64,000 nucleotides of DNA from Neorhizobium lilium (GTDB lineage: Bacteria > Pseudomonadota > Alphaproteobacteria > Rhizobiales > Rhizobiaceae). Below the pieces are notes generated by a model. That model saw only the letters and a list, made by a program, of their open reading frames with translations, did not search any database and was not told where the DNA came from. The DNA lies in NCBI RefSeq assembly GCF_004053875.1, contig NZ_SBIP01000001.1, positions 310,001 to 374,000 on the forward strand, in the 5' to 3' direction. The position numbers were made by a program, and so were the translations under genes. Within the stretch, counting starts at the first letter, position 1; each line of letters begins with the position of its first letter. Shown here piece after piece: positions 7,876 through 17,163 of this stretch.

Positions 7876-8402
7876 TGAAAAGCGTGATGGTTCTTGCAAT
7901 CATGGTGGCCGCGAATTTCGCGTCCACCATGGCTTTCTCCCAGGACAGCAACAATGCGTCCAGCACTCCGTCTTCGCTTTCGGAAACCTATGAAGACTGG
8001 ACGGTTGCTTGCTCAAAGCGCAACGAAAAACGCACCTGCTCTATCTATCAGCGGCAAGTGCAACAAAACGGGCAGCAGGTTCTTGGTATTGAACTCACAC
8101 CAACAGCTGACAGAGCAATAAAGGGCTCTCTCATTCTGCCATTCGGGCTCAATCTGGATAAGGGAGTCGCATTTGCGATTGACGATACCCCACCCGGCAA
8201 GTCTTCGCGGTTCAGCACATGCCTTCCGGTCGGATGCCTGGTATCCCTCGCATTTGCGGACAAGGCAGCTATGGCAATCAGAAGCGGTAAATCCTTGAAA
8301 CTTGTTGCTTATGCCTATGATGGCGGCGCGGAAGTTCCATTTACCGTATCTTTGAAGGGGTTGGCAGGCGGACTGGACAGAATCGAGGTGCTGCTAAAGT
8401 GA
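7875..8402 (+). CDS. IalB-family (invasion-associated locus B) periplasmic protein
   Basis: A 175-residue secreted protein with a signal peptide ending near AFSQ. Its core has YEDWTVACSKRNEKRTCSIYQRQ, then GVAFAIDD and FSTCLPVGCLVSLAF near the middle. The paired cysteines and the DW.V.C pattern are typical of the IalB family, first known from Bartonella and widespread in alpha-proteobacteria, where its biochemical role is unclear. The ATG shares its A with the TGA of the autotransporter gene (TGATG), so translation is coupled. That makes a partner role in autotransporter folding or surface retention a reasonable hypothesis, not a demonstrated one. Confidence 0.82.
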   Translation: MKSVMVLAIMVAANFASTMAFSQDSNNASSTPSSLSETYEDWTVACSKRNEKRTCSIYQRQVQQNGQQVLGIELTPTADRAIKGSLILPFGLNLDKGVAFAIDDTPPGKSSRFSTCLPVGCLVSLAFADKAAMAIRSGKSLKLVAYAYDGGAEVPFTVSLKGLAGGLDRIEVLLK

Positions 8403-8803
8403 GGGCAGCGCAGTAAAATGACATAGCTCGAAGGGATTATCCTCACGGTAGCCGGCGCATCTAAGATAGTCGGCGACCTCGGCCAATTGTCACGGATGCA
8501 TACAACCAAATCGGGAATAGTTGGAAATTCTGGTCAGAGGAAGAGACGGCTTCCGCTGGGCCGATTGGTATGTCTTCGGACACAATTGACGCCGATAGAC
8601 AAAATGCCCAACCCATTATTTTCACACAATAATATTTTGGCAATCCGCCCATATTTCGATGCAATTTCGCCACAGTTCGCATCTTTCTGATGATCGTCTT
8701 TGAATGAAGATTGCGCAGATAAGCACTATTAATGCAAAACCTTAGATAGAAATAACTTTAACCGCGTTGCGATTCGTCGGGCAATTTTCTCTGAGGCATT
8801 GGC
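8403..8803. other. 401-bp intergenic region before the giant autotransporter gene
   Basis: No gene is supported here. The second half (about 8600-8760) is AT-rich and contains an inverted repeat ATTATT/AATAAT at 8615-8633 with a 7-bp spacer, a possible regulator site. The promoter of the downstream gene is expected in this part. Confidence 0.45.
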
Positions 8804-11800
8804 ATGGCTTTTCAATCTGTCCGGAAAGTCTCCGAGGTCGCTCGATACGTTCAATACGCAATTGCTGTAGCGTTTCTGTATCTGCTGATCCCAGCATTCG
8901 GGGTTCAGGCGGCAACTTCGCCTTATTGTACGAATTTGAGCGCGAATGTTACCCAGGGTAGCTCTGTGGTCATCGACGTTTCGAACTGCGACGGCCCAAT
9001 CGGTCTGGGTATCGGCTGGAACGGTGCTCAGCCAGCGCATGGTACGATCGTGATTGGCAATCAGACGGGGCCGCAGGGCATGCAATCCGTCACCTACACC
9101 CCAAACTCCAACAATACCGCTACTAGCGACAGCTTCCCGCTGGAGGATGAGAACGGTGATGTCTTTACTGTCAACATAACCATCACCCCGGCGACATCGG
9201 CCAGCATCGCGGTTTCTCCGTCCAGCGCGAACGAAGACAGCGGCGCGACCTTTACCTATACGGTGACGCTCAGCCAGACCAGCAATTCGGCGACCACGGT
9301 GAACCTCACCCGCAGCGGCACCGCCACCAGCGGCACGGACTACACCGGCGCGGTCAGCAGCATCGTGGTGCCCGCCAACACCACTACCGCCAGCTTCGTC
9401 GTCACCCCGGTCGCCGACGCTGCGGTGGAGGCGGACGAGACCGTGGTCATCAGCGTGGCCAGCGGCAGCGGCTACTCTATCGGCAATCCATCCAGCGCGA
9501 CTGCGACCATCCTCAACGACGATGCACCCAGCGCCTCAATCGCGGTGTCTCCATCCAGCGTGGCCGAGGATGGCGCCACCAACCTGATTTACACCGTCAC
9601 CCTGAGCCAGGCGCCGGTGACGGCGGTGTCGGTCGCCTTCAACGTGGGCGGCACCGCCACCTCGGGTAGCGACTACGCAGCGGTGAGTTCGCCGCTGGTG
9701 ATCGCCGCCGGCCAGACCAGCGGCACCATCACCATCAATCCGACCGCCGATTCCGCCGTCGAAGCGGATGAAACCGTGATATTGACCCTCGCGGCGGGCA
9801 GCGGTTACAGTGTGGGTTCACCGAACAGCGCGACCGGCACCATTCTCAACGACGACCAACCGTCACTGACGATCAACGACGTGAGCATCACCGAAGGCAA
9901 TGCCGGCACCAGTACCGCCACCTTTACCGTCTCGCTCAACCAGCCGGCCGGCGCCGGCGGAGTTAGCTTCGATATCGCCACCGCCGACGGCACCGCGACG
10001 GCGGGCGTGGACTATGTGGCTTCGAGCCTCAGCAGGACCATCGCCGCCGGCAGCAGCAGCGCGACCTTCACCGTGCTGATCAACGGCGACACGCTCAACG
10101 AGCCGAACGAAACCTTCTTCGTCAACGTCAGCAACGTCACCGGCGCGACCGTGGCCGATGCACAGGGCCAGGGCACGATCGTCAACGACGACAGCGCGCC
10201 CTCGCTGGCGATCGACGACGTCAGCGTCAACGAAGGCAATAGCGGCACCACCACGGCCACCTTCACGGTAAGCCTGAGCGCGGCCAGCGGCCAGACCGTC
10301 TCGGTCAGCTACGCCACTGTCGACGGCACCGCCTCCGCCGGCAGCGACTATGTCGCGCGCTCCGGTACGCTGACCTTCGCGCCGGGCATCACCGCGCAAG
10401 GCGTGGCGGTGACCGTCAATGGCGACACTTCGGTCGAACCAAACGAGACCTTCAGCGTCGGTCTGTCCGGCGCCAGCAATGCGAGCATCGCCACCGGCAC
10501 CGGCACCGGCACCGGCACCGGCACCGGCACCGGCACAATCAATAACGACGATGCCGTGGTCACGGTCGGTCCGACAACGCTGCCATCGGCGACCGCAGCC
10601 AGCGCCTACAACCAGACCCTGACCGCCAGCGGCGGCACCTCGCCTTACGCCTTCCTAGTCAGCGCAGGTGCGTTGCCGTCCGGCTTGACCTTGAGCTCAG
10701 CCGGCGTGCTGTCCGGTACTCCTACCGCCAGCGGCAGCTTCAACTTCACCGCGACCGCCACCGACAGCGGCGGCAGCCCTACCAGCGGCAGCCGCGCCTA
10801 CACACTTGCCGTGGCTGGACCGACAGTTGACCTCCCCGCCACCACCTTGACCGGAGGCGTCACAGGCCAGGCTTATGCGGCCTCCATCAATCCGGCGACC
10901 GGCGGCATCGCGCCATATACCTACACACTCGGCAACGGCGCATTGCCGGCCGGTATCGTGGTCGACAGCGCCAGCGGCGCGCTCAGTGGTACGCCGACGG
11001 CGGCGGGCACATTTAATTTCACACTGACCGCGACGGACAGCACTGCCGGCACCCCGTCGCAGGCAAGCCGCAGTTACTCCCTGACGGTCGGCCAGCCTAG
11101 CCTTTCCATCTCTCCGCCGACACTGGATGCCGCCGTCATCGGAAGCCCCTACAGCAAGGTACTGGTAGGCAGCGGCGGCACGGCGCCTTACAGCTTCGTG
11201 CTCGGCAGTGGTGCTCTTCCGGCCGGCTTGACACTGGCAGGTAACGGAACGCTATCCGGGACGCCCACCGCAAACGGCAACTTTTCCTTTGATGCGACCG
11301 TCACGGACGCATACGGCGCCACGGCATCGAAAAGCTATACGCTTGCAGTCAACGCCCTGCCCTCTCTGAGTATCGGGGATATTTCGGTCAACGAGGGCAG
11401 CAGCGGCACCTCTATTGCAAACCTCACGGTCGAGTTAAGCACGGCAAGTGGTCAAACTGTTACCGTGAACTATGCTACGGCAGACGGAACGGCATCCGCC
11501 GGTTCGGATTACGTCGCGGCAAGCGGTGCGCTGACATTCGCGCCGGGCGTAACAACGCGCACAATCGCGGTGAGCATTAACAGCGACACCAATCCTGAAG
11601 CGAGCGAGACATTTTCCGTTGCATTGTCGGGGGCAGTTAATGCAACCATAGCGCGGGCCACCGGCACTGCAACCATTGTGGATGACGATGCCCCTGTGAC
11701 AGTTGGACCGGCGTCGCTGTCTGCCGCCACAGTCAATGCACCCTATAGCCAGAGCTTGACCGCAACAGGCGGGACAGCTCCCTATACATATGGTGTGACG

Positions 11801-14077
11801 ACAGGGTCACTCCCGGTCGGCCTGACGCTCAGTTCCGCCGGTGCACTGTCTGGCACTCCAACGACCACGGGAAGCTTCAGTTTCACTGCCAGCGCGACAG
11901 ATAGCAGTACGCCTCCGAGCACGGCTTCTCGCAGCTATAGTATAGCGGTGTCAGGTCCGGTCATGACCTTGCCGGCCACTACCCTGGCAGACGCAGTCAC
12001 CGGCCAGGCCTATTCGGCTGCCATTACCCCGGCGACAGGTGGAACCGCGCCATACACATATGCCGTCAGCGCTGGCACTTTACCTGCCGGGATTATCCTT
12101 AACAGTGCGGACGGCTCCCTCTCTGGTACGCCCACCGCCTCCGGCACATTCACGTTCACCCTGACGGCGACCGACAGCACCGGCGGCACCGCGTCGCAGG
12201 CAAGCCGGAGTTACTCCCTGGCGGTTGGTACACCTAGCCTTTCCGTCTCTCCGCCGACACTGGACGCAGCCGTCAACGGACGCGCCTACAGCAAAGTGCT
12301 AGCCGGCAGCGGCGGTACCGCGCCTTACACCTTCTTGCTCGGCAGTGGTTCTCTTCCGGCCGGCTTGACATTGACAAGCAACGGCGCCCTATCCGGAACG
12401 CCGTCCGTCAACGGCAGCTTTTCTTTCAACGTAACGGTCACAGACACACACGGAGCGACAGGATCGCAAAGCTACACGCTCGAGGTAAAAGCACCTGTCG
12501 GTTTCGTATTCTCGCCCTCCGGCGGCGCTCTTCCTGAGGCGATGATCGGCGAAGCTTACAGTGCCAACATCTCCGCCACGGGTGGCACGGGAGCCTTGAT
12601 TTACAGCTTGGCCTCGGGAACGATGCCCGATGGGCTTGTTCTGAATATTTCGACGGGTCAATTGAATGGCCCTCTTTCCGAAGCCGCCAAGTCTGGCGAG
12701 TATTCGTTTTCCATTGGGGTACGGGATTCGAATGGGAATACGGGATCGGCCAGTTACGTCGTGAAAGTCATCGAACGTACGGTTACTGTCACTAACAAGG
12801 TTGTCGATGTGCCGGCCGGAACAGTTCCACCGAATGTCTACCTCAATCGCGGTGCCACAGGCGGTCCATTTGTTGATGCCGACGTGATCGCAGTCGAACC
12901 GGCAAACGCCGGAAGCATCCAGATTATCAGAGGCGAGGTTGCCCAGGTCGGTCCCGTTACTCCCGTCGGCTTTTATCTTAAGTTTATTCCAAACCCTGCA
13001 TTCTCCGGACAGGTTAACGTCGGCTACAGATTGATCAGTGCACTTGGTGTTTCCAACCAAGGTCTGGTGACATATAACGTGGGACTAAATGCCGCCGCAG
13101 TTGCTGAAGATATCGATACCCTTGTGCACGGCTTCGTGCAAACGCGTCAAAATCTCATTGCCTCTACGATTAACGTGCCGGGCCTTCTTGAACGCCGGCG
13201 AATGGAAGAGGCGACCGATCCGGTCACGCTTCGTATGAATCCCGATGCCGAAGGCATGACGGCGAGCTTTTCGACAAGCCTTGTTCAATTGCAAGGTGCT
13301 CGCGATAATGCTGATGGTCTGAAGAGTGGAGCATCTTCGCCATTCAATATTTGGCTCGAAGGAACAATGATCTTTCATAACCGCGATGAGAACGGGGGCA
13401 AGTGGGGGAACTTTTCGATGCTGTCGACGGGTGCCGACTATCTTCTTTCAGACAAAGCGCTCGTCGGTATCTCATTCCATTACGACCACATGACAGATCC
13501 CACAGAAGAAGACGCGGAGCTTACAGGTAACGGATGGCTGGCAGGCCCCTACGCATCGTTCGAAATCGGAAAGGGCGTGTTCTTCGACACCAGCCTGCTA
13601 TACGGCGGATCTTCGAACGATATTGACACGGCTTTTTTTGACGGAACATTCGACACAAGCCGATGGTTGTTCGATAGCGCGATCAAGGGCCAATGGGACA
13701 TTGATGACGCAACAATTCTCACTCCCAAGCTGCGAGCGATGTACATCAACGAGAAAGTCGATGATTACAGCGTTTCCAATAGCGGGGGCGATATCGTCGA
13801 TCTTGCCGGCTTCACCGAAGAGCAGTTACGCGTGAGCCTGGGAGCGGAAATCAAGCGCGAATATAAACTGCAAAACGGCGCAAGCCTCACACCGAGCCTC
13901 GGCCTTACCGCAGGCTATGCTGGTCTCGATGGTGACGGCTTGTTCGGATCGCTGGCGGCGGGCATATCGCTCTCCACCGACACAGCCTGGACGTTCGAGG
14001 CGGGAGTGCTCTTCAACATTGAGGGGGACGGCCAGCAATCGACCGGTGCAAAAATAAGCGCCCGCAGTCAGTTCTGA
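8804..14077 (+). CDS. Giant autotransporter with Calx-beta and putative-Ig repeats
   Basis: A 1757-residue surface protein. A signal peptide ends near GVQA/ATS. Four Calx-beta domains follow (about nt 9210-10555, each with an E.G.S/NDD pattern). Then come three He_PIG-type Ig domains (about 10556-11355, each with LPAGL and LSGTP), a fifth Calx-beta (11356-11690) and four more He_PIG domains (11691-12774). A cadherin-like region follows. A C-terminal autotransporter beta-barrel (about 13300-14077) ends in Phe (SARSQF). Calx-beta domains usually bind calcium, so this is probably a calcium-stabilised adhesin displayed on the outer membrane. A GAGGC ribosome site precedes the ATG. Base composition is higher in GC over 9200-10550 than over the rest of the gene, which suggests mosaic assembly by recombination. 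Confidence 0.85.
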   Translation: MAFQSVRKVSEVARYVQYAIAVAFLYLLIPAFGVQAATSPYCTNLSANVTQGSSVVIDVSNCDGPIGLGIGWNGAQPAHGTIVIGNQTGPQGMQSVTYTPNSNNTATSDSFPLEDENGDVFTVNITITPATSASIAVSPSSANEDSGATFTYTVTLSQTSNSATTVNLTRSGTATSGTDYTGAVSSIVVPANTTTASFVVTPVADAAVEADETVVISVASGSGYSIGNPSSATATILNDDAPSASIAVSPSSVAEDGATNLIYTVTLSQAPVTAVSVAFNVGGTATSGSDYAAVSSPLVIAAGQTSGTITINPTADSAVEADETVILTLAAGSGYSVGSPNSATGTILNDDQPSLTINDVSITEGNAGTSTATFTVSLNQPAGAGGVSFDIATADGTATAGVDYVASSLSRTIAAGSSSATFTVLINGDTLNEPNETFFVNVSNVTGATVADAQGQGTIVNDDSAPSLAIDDVSVNEGNSGTTTATFTVSLSAASGQTVSVSYATVDGTASAGSDYVARSGTLTFAPGITAQGVAVTVNGDTSVEPNETFSVGLSGASNASIATGTGTGTGTGTGTGTINNDDAVVTVGPTTLPSATAASAYNQTLTASGGTSPYAFLVSAGALPSGLTLSSAGVLSGTPTASGSFNFTATATDSGGSPTSGSRAYTLAVAGPTVDLPATTLTGGVTGQAYAASINPATGGIAPYTYTLGNGALPAGIVVDSASGALSGTPTAAGTFNFTLTATDSTAGTPSQASRSYSLTVGQPSLSISPPTLDAAVIGSPYSKVLVGSGGTAPYSFVLGSGALPAGLTLAGNGTLSGTPTANGNFSFDATVTDAYGATASKSYTLAVNALPSLSIGDISVNEGSSGTSIANLTVELSTASGQTVTVNYATADGTASAGSDYVAASGALTFAPGVTTRTIAVSINSDTNPEASETFSVALSGAVNATIARATGTATIVDDDAPVTVGPASLSAATVNAPYSQSLTATGGTAPYTYGVTTGSLPVGLTLSSAGALSGTPTTTGSFSFTASATDSSTPPSTASRSYSIAVSGPVMTLPATTLADAVTGQAYSAAITPATGGTAPYTYAVSAGTLPAGIILNSADGSLSGTPTASGTFTFTLTATDSTGGTASQASRSYSLAVGTPSLSVSPPTLDAAVNGRAYSKVLAGSGGTAPYTFLLGSGSLPAGLTLTSNGALSGTPSVNGSFSFNVTVTDTHGATGSQSYTLEVKAPVGFVFSPSGGALPEAMIGEAYSANISATGGTGALIYSLASGTMPDGLVLNISTGQLNGPLSEAAKSGEYSFSIGVRDSNGNTGSASYVVKVIERTVTVTNKVVDVPAGTVPPNVYLNRGATGGPFVDADVIAVEPANAGSIQIIRGEVAQVGPVTPVGFYLKFIPNPAFSGQVNVGYRLISALGVSNQGLVTYNVGLNAAAVAEDIDTLVHGFVQTRQNLIASTINVPGLLERRRMEEATDPVTLRMNPDAEGMTASFSTSLVQLQGARDNADGLKSGASSPFNIWLEGTMIFHNRDENGGKWGNFSMLSTGADYLLSDKALVGISFHYDHMTDPTEEDAELTGNGWLAGPYASFEIGKGVFFDTSLLYGGSSNDIDTAFFDGTFDTSRWLFDSAIKGQWDIDDATILTPKLRAMYINEKVDDYSVSNSGGDIVDLAGFTEEQLRVSLGAEIKREYKLQNGASLTPSLGLTAGYAGLDGDGLFGSLAAGISLSTDTAWTFEAGVLFNIEGDGQQSTGAKISARSQF
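10198..12492 (+). repeat. Internal tandem duplication of a Calx-beta plus three-Ig module
   Basis: Positions 10198-11355 encode Calx-beta followed by three He_PIG domains, and 11356-12492 encode the same four-domain order. Corresponding domains match closely: TASAGSDYVA and LTFAPG in both Calx-beta copies, ATTLTGGVTGQAY against ATTLADAVTGQAY, and PPTLDAAV in both third Ig domains. The two units are about 1158 and 1137 bp. This is an old, diverged duplication within one gene. Confidence 0.8.
10493..10534 (+). repeat. Hexanucleotide microsatellite (ACCGGC) x7
   Basis: Seven perfect copies of ACCGGC encode a Thr-Gly run between the fourth Calx-beta domain and its closing INNDD motif. The equivalent site in the fifth Calx-beta domain has only ATGTAT, so the tract is an expansion. 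A 6-bp unit changes length without frameshift, giving spacer variation rather than on/off switching. Confidence 0.9.
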
Positions 14078-14391
14078 CAGAGGACAAGCTGCGCTTGGGA
14101 TGAATTTACGGCGATGCCATCATCATTTTGGTGGCGCGTCAGATTGAGCCACGGCTGTACGCGCACGGCGCGCTTCTTGACGGACAGGCGTAGCCAGAAA
14201 TAAATCAAGACGTTGAACGGAATTAGCGGCTTTTGCCCTACCCTCGGCGCTTTGGCTCCATCCATAACCCTTTGTTGCTTGCTGCGGTGACATTGCTGGC
14301 GGTGCGGCGTTTTGTTCACCGAGCGAACAAATTGCCGCGTTGAGAATGGCCGCGGATGACGCTATGTGTTTATGGAACACGGAGTGGGTAC
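14078..14391. other. 314-bp region without a supported gene
   Basis: Open frames exist on the minus strand, but none shows recognisable domains, a good ribosome site or convincing codon use. The plus strand just before 14392 carries the ribosome site (ggag) of the next gene. Confidence 0.45.
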
Positions 14392-14799
14392 TTGAGCCGG
14401 TTGTGGAAAATTGAGACATGGATCGTTCAGGCGCTCAGCGTCCTGGCAATCCTGTGTCTCGGCTTTGCGCATCAGCCGCCTTCGCTCGGAATCGATGACG
14501 CACGCGCCTCGGATTTTGCCGACTACGTTCTTCCCGACGGCACTCTACCGACCCTATGCCTGACCTCGGCTGAGAACGACAGCAAAGGATCGTCCGGCCA
14601 CAAGTTCCATTCGCAAGGGTGCGAGGTGTGCCGTATCGGCGCCGCGATCTTGTTGCCGGCCCCAACTGACGTAAGCGGAATATTGGTTGCCTTTGTCGCT
14701 TCTGCCGATTTACCGCCGCGGACCGAAGCCATTCATCGCCAGATCTATCCGCCGAACACCGGACCCCGCGCTCCTCCCATCGATCCGATCATGACCTGA
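14392..14799 (+). CDS. Small Cys-containing protein at the head of the copper cassette (DUF2946-like)
   Basis: A protein of about 135 residues with one N-terminal hydrophobic segment (IVQALSVLAILCLGFA). A periplasmic part follows with LCLTS, a His/Cys stretch HKFHSQGCEVCRIGAA and a Pro-rich tail. The C..C motif and the size and position before PepSY and PCuAC genes resemble DUF2946-type proteins found in copper gene clusters. TTG at 14392 is preferred as start because GGAG precedes it; an ATG at 14356 is also in frame. The role is unknown; metal binding by the Cys/His cluster is inferred. Confidence 0.55.
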   Translation: MSRLWKIETWIVQALSVLAILCLGFAHQPPSLGIDDARASDFADYVLPDGTLPTLCLTSAENDSKGSSGHKFHSQGCEVCRIGAAILLPAPTDVSGILVAFVASADLPPRTEAIHRQIYPPNTGPRAPPIDPIMT

Positions 14800-14882
14800 A
14801 CAGCGTTGCGGCAGGCGCCGTGGCGCATGCTGTAACGATGACCGGCTTGCAGAAGCTCCGGTCATGGATCTGGATCGAACAC

Positions 14883-16256
14883 ATGTCTTCCATCACCTCT
14901 GCTCAACCAGCGGACGCCGCCGCCACAGGCGTCTCGCTCTATCGCGCCATCTGGCGCTGGCATTTCTTCGCGGGGCTCCTCGTCATCCCCTTCATGGTCA
15001 ATCTGGCAGTTACAGGATCGCTCTATCTGTTCAAGGACGAGATCAACAACACCTTCTTCGGCTACCGGTACATCGTGCAGCAAGGTGCGCAACCGCTCGA
15101 TCCAGAGACGCTCGTGAATGCGGCCGTCGCCGCCGTTCCGGGATCGACCGCCACGTCGTACAAGGATCAGGCATCCCCCGATCGCTCTGTCATTGTCACC
15201 GTATCGCGAGACAAAACGTCAACGCTTGTCTTCCTGAACCCCTATGACGGCAAGGTGCTGGACACGGTCGGCGCAGAGCAGGAGTTCAACTATGTCGTCA
15301 AGCGGATCCATAGCCTTGCCTGGTTCGGAGACTTCACCAACAAGCTGATCGAGATCACGGCCGGCTTTGCCATGGTTCTCGTCGCCACCGGTATCTTTCT
15401 CTGGTGGCCTCGCCGGCAGACAGGCGGCGTCGTCACCGTCAGAGGCACACCTTCCCGCCGCATATTTTGGCGCGACCTCCACGCGGTGACTGGAGCGTTC
15501 GCTGGCATTCTGATCTTCTTCCTCGCGCTCACCGGCATGCCTTGGTCAGGTTACTGGGGTGCGAACGTCAATTCTTGGCTTGGCAGTCACGGCCTCGGTT
15601 ACCCCACCCAGCTCTGGGACAACGTCCCGAAGTCGCAGAAGGTGTCGTCGGACATCCTTCCCAAAGTCGGCTGGACCGTCGAGAAGGCACCCGTGCCGCT
15701 CTCGGACATTGCCGCCGCACAGTCGAAGAAGCCGGTCGGACTGGATGTCGCAGTGGACACTGCGAAGGCTTCGGGGATCAGGCCCGGCTTCGACGTCGCT
15801 TTGCCTTCCGACGCATCAGGCGTCTATTCGGCAGCGATCTATCCGGACGATGTCGCCGGACAGAGGATGATCCACATCGACCAGTATTCCGGCAAGCCGC
15901 TCGTGGATCTTTCCTACAGCCAGTATCCCATCTTCGGAAAGACCATTGAATGGGGCATCAGCGTGCATCAAGGGCAGCAGTACGGTCGCATCAACCAGTT
16001 CCTGATGCTCGCCACCTGCCTGACCATCATCCTGTCATGTGTCACCGGCCTCGTCATGTGGTGGAAGCGGCGTCCCGCAGGACGGGTCGGCGTACCGCCC
16101 ATGCCGCCGAAACCATCCGTCTATATCGGCCTCTGGATCATCGCGGTGATCTTCGCGCTGGCCTTCCCGCTGACCGGCCTGGCCATCCTTGCCATGGTAC
16201 TCGTCGATCAGTTGGTGATCCGGTTCGTGCCCCCGCTCAAACGCGCATTCGCCTAA
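14883..16256 (+). CDS. PepSY-associated transmembrane protein
   Basis: An inner-membrane protein of about 457 residues. The first helix follows the family signature YRAIWRWHFFAGLLVIPFM and ITGSLYLFKDE-like TGSLYLFKDEIN. Periplasmic PepSY domains lie between helices near residues 65-170 and 265-350. A WW stretch (FLWWPRRQ, VMWWKRR) follows two of the later helices. Related proteins work in siderophore-iron reduction or metal handling at the inner membrane. Here the neighbours PCuAC and SCO suggest copper. The start is uncertain: ATG 14883 directly precedes the conserved region, while GTG 14820 and ATG 14838 are also in frame and none has a strong ribosome site. Confidence 0.8.
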   Translation: MSSITSAQPADAAATGVSLYRAIWRWHFFAGLLVIPFMVNLAVTGSLYLFKDEINNTFFGYRYIVQQGAQPLDPETLVNAAVAAVPGSTATSYKDQASPDRSVIVTVSRDKTSTLVFLNPYDGKVLDTVGAEQEFNYVVKRIHSLAWFGDFTNKLIEITAGFAMVLVATGIFLWWPRRQTGGVVTVRGTPSRRIFWRDLHAVTGAFAGILIFFLALTGMPWSGYWGANVNSWLGSHGLGYPTQLWDNVPKSQKVSSDILPKVGWTVEKAPVPLSDIAAAQSKKPVGLDVAVDTAKASGIRPGFDVALPSDASGVYSAAIYPDDVAGQRMIHIDQYSGKPLVDLSYSQYPIFGKTIEWGISVHQGQQYGRINQFLMLATCLTIILSCVTGLVMWWKRRPAGRVGVPPMPPKPSVYIGLWIIAVIFALAFPLTGLAILAMVLVDQLVIRFVPPLKRAFA

Positions 16257-16267
16257 GGAGAACGGAC

Positions 16268-17161
16268 ATGAAGACGATCATTTATCTTCTCGCCGCCCTT
16301 CTTTCGTCGGCCATATCGGCCGCGGCTGATGGAATTCGCGTCGAGCACGCGGCGTCTCATTCCATGGTTCCCGGCGCCAAGGTTGGGGACGGCTACCTCG
16401 TCATCACCAACGATGGAGGAGAGGCGGACCGCCTGATTTCCGCAGCCTCTCCGCGTGCGGCCAACGTCCAGCTTCATAAGATGACGACGTCGAACGGGGT
16501 CATGATCATGCGGGACGTAAAGGACGGGCTTCCGATCCCGCCGCATTCGACGGTCAACCTGGAGCCCGATTACCACCTCATGTTCAACGGCGTCGAACAT
16601 CCTTTTAAACAGGGTGAAAAAATTGAGGCGACGCTGACTTTTGAAAAGGCTGGAGTCGTCGCGGTCAGTTTTGCTGTCGGGCGAATTGCCGGGCCTCTGG
16701 ATAGCAGCGATCCGCAACCCCATGCCATGAACATGCCGGGCATGGATATGCACGCCATGCAACAGCCGATGCAGGAAGATCCCGCCAAGGCGATCCCCGA
16801 CGTCCTGAAAGCGATGTTCGAGGTTCCAGAAAAGCCGCTCGCGATCGATCCGGTCGTCGTCGAAAGTGATTGGGCCGTTGCCGGCTGGCAGCAGGACGGC
16901 CGCGGCGGACGTGTTCTTCTTCGAAGTTCGGATCATGGCTGGCAGGTTCATGCTCTTGGGGGCGAGTCCCTGCGGACGGCGCCAGGGCTCGAGACTGGCG
17001 GAGTGCCCGCACAGACGGCCGGGCAGCTCGCGGCCAAACTGTCGGACGCCGAGGCGGCACTAAACATGGAGGCGGTGAAGGCTCTTGGAAGCTTCGAGGG
17101 CATGGTCATGCTTGCCACCAGCACTGCGGAAGCGGGTCACACTAATCACGAAGGCCACTAG
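16268..17161 (+). CDS. PCuAC copper chaperone fused to a copper-uptake-associated domain
   Basis: A 297-residue periplasmic protein with a clear signal peptide (cleavage near AAA/D, residue 20). Residues 25-140 form a PCuAC domain with metal-ligand pattern H31-x-M33 and H70-x-M72, which in this family passes Cu(I) to the CuA site of cytochrome oxidase. A Met/His-rich linker (HAMNMPGMDMHAMQQPM) follows, and then a second domain (about 180-285) with DPVVVESDWAVAGW and GGRVLLR. That second domain resembles proteins annotated as copper-uptake-associated. A strong AGGAGA site lies before the ATG, 11 bp after the PepSY gene. Fusion of the two domains is the notable feature. Confidence 0.82.
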   Translation: MKTIIYLLAALLSSAISAAADGIRVEHAASHSMVPGAKVGDGYLVITNDGGEADRLISAASPRAANVQLHKMTTSNGVMIMRDVKDGLPIPPHSTVNLEPDYHLMFNGVEHPFKQGEKIEATLTFEKAGVVAVSFAVGRIAGPLDSSDPQPHAMNMPGMDMHAMQQPMQEDPAKAIPDVLKAMFEVPEKPLAIDPVVVESDWAVAGWQQDGRGGRVLLRSSDHGWQVHALGGESLRTAPGLETGGVPAQTAGQLAAKLSDAEAALNMEAVKALGSFEGMVMLATSTAEAGHTNHEGH

Positions 17162-17163
17162 CC

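Noticed and set aside
12389-13060. 223-codon frame on the minus strand
   Set aside because: It is opposite the giant autotransporter, whose frame is continuous and domain-rich here.
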